Source of the DNA: Glandiceps talaboti
Lineage: Eukaryota; Hemichordata; Enteropneusta; Spengelidae
Direction of reading: 5' to 3'
NCBI RefSeq assembly: GCF_964340395.1
Contig: NC_135571.1
Location: 5,030,453-5,094,452 of the forward strand
DNA: 64,000 nucleotides
A model generated the notes under the pieces. It did no database searches. It saw only the letters and a program-made list of their open reading frames with translations, and was not told the DNA's origin. Below, one piece after another: positions 47,126-57,300 of this stretch (positions within the stretch are counted from its first letter, which is position 1; every line of letters starts with the position of its first letter). The translations under genes were made by a program, and so were the position numbers.

Positions 47126-50100
47126 ACGAAAATGATGATGATGGTACATCAAAAACAAAAATGAACAACAAAATCAAAAATTAATAAGACTAAAATTTTA
47201 ACTTACTTTTCTAAAAACTCAAAGAAAGTTTCATCGTCTACAAGATAGTTAAGATCAATCAATATTTTCTGGAGTTCTCCAACGGAGATCTTTCCTGCTT
47301 TCATCTTATCCGCTTTCTGGAAAGCATCCTGGAATGTAGCATAGTGATCCCGGAATCTATCCTTCAATTGCTGAATCAACTGATCGGAAGACAGATACTG
47401 GGCTGACTTGGCTTGGTTCATTGTGATAGCACGTTGTTTGTCGAGTTGATTCTGATGATGTGCGTCCAGCGTTTGGTAACTATCTTCTATGATTCGTCGA
47501 CTGGTTCCTTCATCGTCACCAGGTGCAAATGCCATGCCGAGTCCCATCATTGCGAGGAAGTGTCGGTGATCAATAAATCCACGACTATCTGGGTCATATC
47601 TGAAGAGAAGTCAGTCATGTCAGAGTAGGAAAACAGTGTAGACATAAAAAAGAATTCTCAGCACAAAAAAGTTTATTTAAAAAAAAATTTAAAAATAAAC
47701 TAAATTTGTGTTACAGTTTGCTTGCTGGTAATAAATTTCTTTCAAGGAACACATTCTGGTATAAAAAGTCGATAAAACTTTTGAGCAAATCTTGATTATG
47801 TTATCCTCGGCTCAACTTTTGGACAGAATAACGTATATTAGTCAGGTGGTAAATTACTGAAACCAGGTCATGCAGACCTATAGTATAGGAACTTTGGACT
47901 GACTTGGAAAGTCATTAGTTAAACTGATATGTGATAGTGAGTGTGCAAGTTGCTGTCATGTAGTCTGCCCCACCCCCACCCCCCACCCCACAATGAAAAC
48001 CTATGAATTAGTATGTACTCTCTTTGTGTCTATATGTTTGTATAAAAATTCACTTGGGTAATTTCCCAGCACAAAAAAAAAATATTTTACAATAAACAAG
48101 TCTTCTACTTCCAAAGACATAGCCCCCATCACTAATGTGCTATTATTTGGTGTCCAAATTTGTGTGTATGTTGGGGCTAATATTACAAAATGTGTTCAGC
48201 TACCTACCTCCTCCACAATATATCGAACTCTTTCTTTGTCATCGGTAGCATGAATGTAAAGAGGAGTTCTCTTAATTCCCTCTTCCTGATGACCCCCACT
48301 CCACGTTTGTCTACACTCCGGAATGCCTTGGCTAAGTCGGAATAGTTCCTCTGCGCCTTTGCTACAAGGATGTCATGGACTTGATCAGCTGCCATCTCTG
48401 TTGGGTTTTTAGTTTCGTTATATCTGTCAGTAAAAGTAAAGTATATTAGTCAAAGTTCCAGTAAACGTAACTTTTTGAAGTTCTACTTTAATTCGGTTGT
48501 TGGAAATTATGCCAGCCATTAACACCAGGCAAATACATTGAGTCCACTGAAGAAGTCAATCAGGTCTAGACGAAATATTTGGACAAGGTAACATTACCTG
48601 TTTGTACCTTTATTTATATCATGAACCCAAGCTGATGAATCTCTTTGGATCTTTATTTGAACAGTTAAAAGCAAAAGGAAAACTTGTGAATTCACTCTGT
48701 TTAATAAAAATGTTGAGATGTTAAATGATAAAATGATAAAATGATAAAATGCATTGTTTCATTCACTTTCACCTATCAGTATGGAGCTGGCATTGATCAA
48801 AAGTAACAGACAGAAGCATAGACTTATTTATCTGCAGCAGAAGTGACTTCTCTTTCTTCGGCAGAAGTGACACGTAAAGGCCTTGCTCGACAACTTCCAT
48901 CCTTTGAACATATTGTTGTCTGCTTGTATTGTTATGGAATTACAATAACAATAGAAACAGTTGACAATATGTTTAACGGAAGTTGACTAGCAAGGCTTAT
49001 ATCTCCCTTCAACCTAAGTTCTGATTGATGCTAACTCTGTACTGATAATGGAAATGAAACCAACACATTATATCTCGTTTAAATCCAAGTTTTTTTAAAC
49101 ATGGGAAGTCACAAATAATCTTTCCATTTAGTAAAATTCAAAAGGTTTTTTTTTTAATGTTACCTGTGCATAGAATTTAACCATGGATGTCCTTCTTCCG
49201 TATCCAGACTTTGGAATTTATCCAGGAATTCCTTGTAGTTGATTTTAGTTCTCCTTCCCATTCCCATCTTTGCCATCAGTTTTGTAAATTCTTCATCTGT
49301 CATATTAAACATGAATGAATCCAGAAGACGTCGGAAGTCATCACGACTGATAAGTCCGTTATGATCATCGTCTAATTTATAAAATGTTGATCTTAAGTCC
49401 TAAAAAAATAAATAAATAAATAAATAAATGTTATTATTACTTACCATGTAGTCATTTTCAAAAGAAATACCACAAGGGGGTGCCACACATGAGAAAAAGT
49501 GAGGCCAAGGAGGTGCCCCACATGAGAAAAAGTGAGGCCAAGGGGGTGCCACACATGAGGAAAAGTGAGCCCAAGGGGGTGCCCCACATGAGGAAAAGTG
49601 AGCCCAAGGGGGCGCCACACATGAGGAAAAGTGAGGCCAAGGGGGTGCCACACATGAGGAAAAGTGAGGCCAAGGAGGTGCCCCACATGAGAAAAAGTGA
49701 GGCCAAGGGAGTGTCACACATGAGAAAAAGTGAGGCCAAGGGGGTGCCACACATGAGGAAAAGTGAGCCCAAGGGGGCGCCACACATGAGGAAAAGTGAG
49801 GCCAAGGGGGTGCCCCACATGAGAAAAAGTGAGGCCTGGGGGTGCCAACATGAAAAAAGTGAGGCCAATAATTATATTGCAGTACATGAAGTAGTCAACA
49901 AGATGTGGCCTAAAATAAAGAAGTGGCTATAGTACTCAACTATTGTGACCCTCACTTCTGTTCCAAAAGCTGCCTCTGAACAGCACTCCTAGTGGCCAAA
50001 CTGCAAAATCTTTCGTTTTTCTGATAACCAGAATACTTATTTACTAATTCTAAATATCATGGCCCTCACTTGTAGTCCAAAAGCTAAATTTATACTTACA

Positions 50101-51172
50101 GAGAAGCTCTCCCTCATTTTGTCTTTGAGTAAACTTTGTACTTCAGTAGCAGTCAATGTCTGCATTTCTAGTTTAGTGTATCGATGATTTGGTACACGTT
50201 GTATTTCCTCCCCTGGTCCACCAGCACGAGGATCCTCAAAACTGTTCACAAAGTCACTGTATGTCAGTTTTCCTTTGTTAAAACCTAGCTTGCCAACAAG
50301 GTCATTGAACTGTTCATCTGTCATGTACATGCCAAATGATTGGAGAACCTAAAAAGGAATAAGTAAAAAGTCAATTAAAATTTATCAAATCTTCAAAAAA
50401 TAAGACTTTTTTTCACTTTATTTTTTGAATAAGTTTTTCCTGAGAATTGCTACAAGTGATATTTATACAGAAATCTACACTTTTCTTCATAATTATACAA
50501 TTTATATGCTGTAACTTTTGGCCATGGCCTATCTGCAGTACTCAAAGTCAGTATAATAAACAAAAGTTATATGACTCTGTACGTTGAGGGCGCTTATCAA
50601 TATGGCTGCTGTGAAAACCCACTACATCCTAAGTTGACAGGTGCCCTCAGGCACAAATGAAAGAAAGTTGTACACAAGAACTTAATAAAGAGTTACATTG
50701 ATTGGTATTTTTTATACATGATTAAAATTTCTGTCCAAATTTCAACACCTTGCTTACCTGTCTAAATTCTTTTTTGGATAATGAGCGTTTACCATTGGTA
50801 CAATATTGTAGGAAACTATCTCTAATTGCAGAGTTATGTTGTGACATTCTGTCTTTCAGCTTCACAATCACTTCATTAGCCGTCATCTGATTGGTTCTCT
50901 CTAAGGCATTGTATTGAACTTGCTGTAATCTGCCAATCACAATAAAGATATCAAAATGATTTATTAGTACCCAAAAAATGACAAAAATTTTCATCAGCAT
51001 TAGTTTGCAAAATATCACAAACATGGCAGTGGAGGGGGGAGGGGGAGGGAGGCTACTTGGATAAATGTTATATTCTTAAACATGGAATAGGTACACATAT
51101 TTACCGACCCGTGTTTTGGGAATTTTCAGATGGAAAAGTGGAACCATTTGCCTTTTTTGAAACACACATGCA

Positions 51173-51259
<87 letters not shown>

Positions 51260-51345
51260 ACACAGACACACATGCACACGCACGCACACACACACATGCA
51301 TATGCACACATACACGCATATGCACACATGCACATCCACACTGTG

Positions 51346-51390
<45 letters not shown>

Positions 51391-54300
51391 CACACAAATC
51401 AAAAGCATATTTATCTCACCTTTGGTCTATATCAGCTTGTCTCTGTGCCTCTGTTAATTCACTGCTGTAATGGATCAAGGTACTAGTACCATACAAATCA
51501 CCAGGAGAGACATCAACTCCAAGCTTCTCTAGAAACTCAGCAAATATAACTTTACCATCTCCTGCACCACTACACTGACCACACATTCTGTAACACAAAT
51601 TTATTTCAAAAATTCAATTCAATGAAATATCACAATTCAGGGAATCATATTAATGCTTTCATGTTGTCACACCCCAGATCTCAATCCAAAAGTTGCCAAA
51701 TGTGTTTACAATTTTTCAAAAAATGCATTTCTGGAAGCAGATACGGTATTTTGCACTAGAGGTTCTGTCCAGACCCTCCTTTGCATTCTGCAATATATAG
51801 TCAAGTCTAACATTATTGGTAGCTTTTGCAAACAGCCCCATCAATCACCTGTATAAAGAAAGTCTATAGAGGGCGCTGTTTCCTGAATTGGTGTTCACTT
51901 CTGTGCTCACTTTTAATTATTATTGTCTAACACAGAGGGCGCTATAACAAACCTTTCCCATACTTACTTTTCAAAGTGATCATCAGAGACTGGTAGTACA
52001 TGTTTATCTAGAATTCTTTTCAAATGTACTTTGGATATCTTGCCAGTTTTCTCAGGATCAACTGCTACAAATGCAGCACTGACGGATTTCCAGTACTCAG
52101 TGATTTTCTCTCGTAAGATGTCTTCAACAGTTTCCCATGCCATCACTGCAGGTTTAGGTTGGTCATTGTAACGATGTTCTGATATCAACCATTTATGTCC
52201 CTCCTGATTAAAAGACAAACATAATTTCTAAGTCATACTTTTTTTTTTAAATTTAAAAATTGTTCCTGGTTTGATTTAAGTTCTGATTAAATATCTTATA
52301 CTTATGGCTGCACTGATAAAGCAGCACTAGGAGTAATATTTTAAACTTTATACAAATTCTTAAAAGAACTATGAAGTCTGGAGATCTGGTGGCAACACAA
52401 AAATAACCCTCCCTAATTCAGTGAAGACAACTGCAGAGCCAATCATGAACAAGAAAATGACATCTGTCTCTCACACACGCTTGCTCTAAAGTACTTAATA
52501 AAAAGAACAGTAACTGCCATAAATAGTAGATTGAGTGACAGGTTTGTTGAGAATCAAAAAAAAAAATCTCGTCATTTAGACAAAACATCCTGACCAGAAA
52601 CAATTCTTATTTTTGGGCCTAACCAGAGTATATATGTCTATGTTTTTCCTTTCCTTGGTGAAATAATTTTCTGGTTTTTTTACTTACATCAGTTTCTCTG
52701 GCTTCAAAGAGATCTAAGAATTGATGATAATCAATAAAGTTATCATGATATGGATCTAATTTCTCCACTAATTCCTTGAACTGTGTGTCTGTCATACGAA
52801 TCGTAAACGTCTCAAGAATCTTACGTAGCTCGCTCTTTGTTATTCTACCATCACGGTTCTGTTAAAAGAAACAAGAACAAAATTCAAAACAAATCATAAA
52901 TAATAAGTGATAAATGTCTTAGTGTTCACTTTTTTTGTGTCCAAAAATATTCTGCCATCTATAGGTAAATCATTTGTAATTTGACCACCCAGGTCAGTTG
53001 TAATTGTCACTTGAAAATATAATTTGTATGATAAAATTTCACCAGCTAGGTGAGTTGTGATTATTACCATAGATAGAATTCTGCCACCTAAGTGAGTTAT
53101 AATTGGCATTACCTTAAATAGAATTTCACCACCTAGGTGAGATGGTGACTACGGTATCACCTGATATAGAATTCCACCACCTAGGTAAGTTACAATAAAT
53201 ACCATAGATAGAATTCTGCCACCTAAGTGAGTTATAATTGGTATTACTTTGGAACAGAATTTCACCACCTAATCTAAGTCATAATCAATACTGTCAGAAT
53301 TCTTATAATTGTTACCAAATATATGATTTTAGGTCATTCCAATTGCACATAGGGTAGGACAGATAAATAAGGCATATATAGCAGAATTTGAGATGATACC
53401 ATTATGAAAACAGGGATGAGAAAATAAAACTTACATCATCAAATGAGAGAAAGGCTTGTTTTAAAGATGGATACATATTGACAACATGTTTGTAAAGTAA
53501 TCCTAAAATATCATTAGCCTTGAGTTCCTTGTCTGTCTCTCGGATTGGATTCACTCTAGAAAAAAACAAAGAAGCAGATTTCAATAAATAAATATTCATT
53601 TGTACTAGGTGAGAGCGTTCTGTCCATACATGAAACTCAACTTCTTCTTTCAAAGAATGTTTTTTATTCCATTTTCTTTCAAAAAGTGGAAACCATGATT
53701 TTCAATAGAAAATACTGAAAGGTTATAATTGACACCAATAGATACATGGAGAGTTTCAGGAAACACTAAAACACTGACATTTATAAAAATATTGATCCTT
53801 GTATTATCAGACAACATGGGTGAGCTGTCATAGTCTATAATACATCCCTGACGATGCTAACAAAATGTCAACAAAACTTGGGGAGTCACTTTCAAGAATT
53901 TTTTTGTCTCTGTGAATATAGATAGTTTCATTTGATGAACCTAGGGACCATGAACATTTATTCTCTGATAAACACATGTTTTTGTAAACTTTCTTCTTGC
54001 AACTTGATTGTTCTTCATTGTACTCAATACTTACTTGTGATTCCATTTAATTGGAATAGTTTGTCCATTGCCTTCAATTCTTGGATCTTGGAATTTTTCT
54101 AAGAAGTGTTCCCAAGGAATCTTATGAGATGCTTTGAAGCCAAACCTGTAATGAGATAAAACAAAGATATGCCGTTAAATTCTGAATGAATATAGACTGT
54201 GATGTCATTAATGGGATGGTGTGATCACAGAAATATCATTGCAATAACGCTATTTGTTATCATCATTACAGCAATATATTGCTTAGCAGACCATAGAACT

Positions 54301-57300
54301 CGCAAGAAAAGAGTTTTGACAAAACTGACGATCAGAACATGTGACAGGTTAAATGTACGCATAGTGTGGACAGGGAATATTTCCATAACTTGTAAATTGC
54401 CTTATCACTGTTAAAGTTCAAAGTAAAGATTTCAAAATCCTGATTAATAGTCATAAAGAGAGCCAATTTGGGGTGAATAACACGGTATATCTTACATCTA
54501 ATGACAATGTTGCTTTGTCTATAATTAATTAAGTAATAATATTTTAATTGCTGCATCGTTGTCAGATTTTGTCATTTTTAATAGTAAATTTTGGAGAAGA
54601 TTCTTTATTGAATGTTTTTAAATGTGTACTGTAAATTAGTCTTTTTGTGTCTGTTTTTTATTTTGTTCGTGCAATTTATTTTGTTTGTGAACTTGCTCTC
54701 GAAATAAAACTATTATTATATGTCATTTTTATCATGCTATGAATTCCCACATATACTGGCATCAAGTCTTTCTCTAAGATTTACAAAAATGACTTTTCAG
54801 TGAAATTTATACATTATAACTATTTGTTTAATCAACATTCCATGCATTTATACATCATCACAAACTCCTCACCTTTCCATGAGTTGAGAGAATAACTGAT
54901 CTGACATTGGTAACGTAAAATTAATGAGAACAGTCTTTAAATCATCCAATGAGATAAATCCATCTCTCTTGTAATCAAACGCCATAAATGCTTTCTTCAA
55001 ATTTACATAATTCTCCTTAAGCTGTGAGAAAAAAATAGAAAAATATAAATCATCACATTTCAAAAACTTATACTCCATAATTCATATTAACCACATACAT
55101 AAAGATTTTAAAGAAAAAGTTTGGGTTTTTTCATTTTTTTTCTCAAAAATTGAAAGCTTTGTATAAACCATTAATGACAAATATGTCAAGACAAAGAGAT
55201 TGTAGCAAATGTGATGTCACATCACCAGGGGTTTTCTCATAAACCCTTGCAGGAAATCTGCAAAATGGTCAAATACATGTCAAGTCATGATGTCATCACC
55301 ATGGGTTTTCCCATAAACCCTAGCAGGAAATACACAAAATGGCTGAACACATGTCAAGTGCAGTAACACTTCTTTACAAGATTTCAAAGTTGAATAAGTT
55401 ACCATGGTGATATTTAATGACCCAATTAAGTTAATATCAGTAATCAATATAATTGTACTAAAGGCAGAAATAAGTCTGACTGGACTTTTCCTTTAAGTTG
55501 ATAGCAGTAATCAATACAAGTGTACTAAAGGCAGAAATAAGTCTGACTGGACTGACAAAATAAACATAAAAATTTCATGTTAAAAATCTAGATACTTACC
55601 CGTTTTCTGAGTTCCTTTTCAATTTGAGCAAAATTCAATCCTTTGACCACGTCATCTGTTCTATTAACCACTGCTAACTTTTCCACCTGTTTATTCCTAT
55701 CTTCTTGCACCTGGGCCCAATTCATAGCTGAAGCAAAAAATTTTACATTTTTTAGATTCTACTCTTCACAAATAAGAACAGGTGATTGGCTCATATAAGA
55801 TTTGAATGTTTGTAAGATGATGTGATTCGTAGATAAATTTGAATATATTATAATAATTAATTTTCGTATTTGATAGCTATCTATCGGATGAAATAGAAAC
55901 TGAATAATCAATCATGATGTTAAGAATTAATTCATAATTCACATCTAACAATCACTGAGGAGAATGCACAATATCAATGCATGATTTCAAATGGACCAAT
56001 CACTGTAAAGAATGCATTATTCCAATCTGACAAATCACTGGTGGGAATCCATAATGCCAATCTGACCATTCACTGTGAAAGAATGCATCATTTCAATCTG
56101 ACCAATCACTGGCAAGATGACTGAGAATGCATAATGCCAAGCTAACCAATCACTGATGAGAATTCATAATACCAAATTGACCAATCACTGATGAGAATGC
56201 CCAATCCCAACTTGACTAATCACTGATCAGAATGCATGTCAATCTGACCAATCACTGATGGGAATGCAAAATACCAAATTGACCAATCACTAAGCAGAAT
56301 ACATTATTATTATCATCAAACCAATCACTGTTGATTCCTTGAAAAGAAATCAAATATCGAGTCAAATGTATACATGATGGAAATCTGTAAGAGAATTTCA
56401 ATGTGACGAACTAACATTAATAGGTTAAGAGATTCATATAGGTTTTTGATTTTAGTGTTTACTAAATAAATGTGATCATGTGATAAAGGTCAAAGGTCAA
56501 GTTCACACAAGGCTTAGAAAGTGATTCACATCAACCAGTCCAGTGTATAAGAGGTAAATATAGGGTGTATTATAGTTTGTTTGTTTTTCTAAAAGTTACT
56601 ACATTACTACAATTATTTAATATACATGAATATAACTATAGGTGTGACAAGGATATTCAAATATTGTTGACCCTTGACCCCTCAATATCATACTTAGACC
56701 TATCTGTTGGCTTTCAAATCTGATACAACAATGTCAGTAGTACTTCATCAGACATTGACGTGACAGGAGGTGTGTGTAAAATTAGCTTATGTTTGTTTAT
56801 GTCCAACCCATATATTCAAATTTGAAAGTAAGTCAATAACTTTTCACCAACAAATTACACAAAAACTTGAAAATTTGTTCAAATGCTAAATTATCAGAAA
56901 GTGCATTAAGTGTTGTCAGTTAAGCGCATTTGTCACAGTTTTAGTGTGTAACTCTCTCAGTGTCACTTGAGAGTGTACATACTACTGTAAATAAAGTACA
57001 CTGTCAACAAAATAAAGGGTGCTGTTCACAACATTACTACAGCCTTGAGGGCACCATTCATAATTTGCTACCTAGTTGGGGGCGCTGTTCATAATGGCAA
57101 CACATTGTTGAGGGCGCTGGTCACAATTTTAAATTCAAATGTTGAGGGTGCTGTTCACAACTTGACTGCGTCATAGAGGGTGCTACAATTCAGCATTTAG
57201 GATAGTGAAAACAAGAAAATGACTTGCACAGATATGGGGAGAAGTGGATTTGGTGCAAGAGAATTGCATATTACGTAGCATGCTGAAATATAAAAATAGT

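Noticed and set aside
46859-47164. Met/Thr-rich and Arg/His-rich frames
   Set aside because: GAT/GAC microsatellite in an EFCAB6 intron.
49400-49932. Four overlapping repeat frames of 80-150 codons
   Set aside because: 33-bp minisatellite; the flanking true exon is in another segment.
51057-51486. His-Thr and Cys-Val frames
   Set aside because: (CA)n microsatellite.
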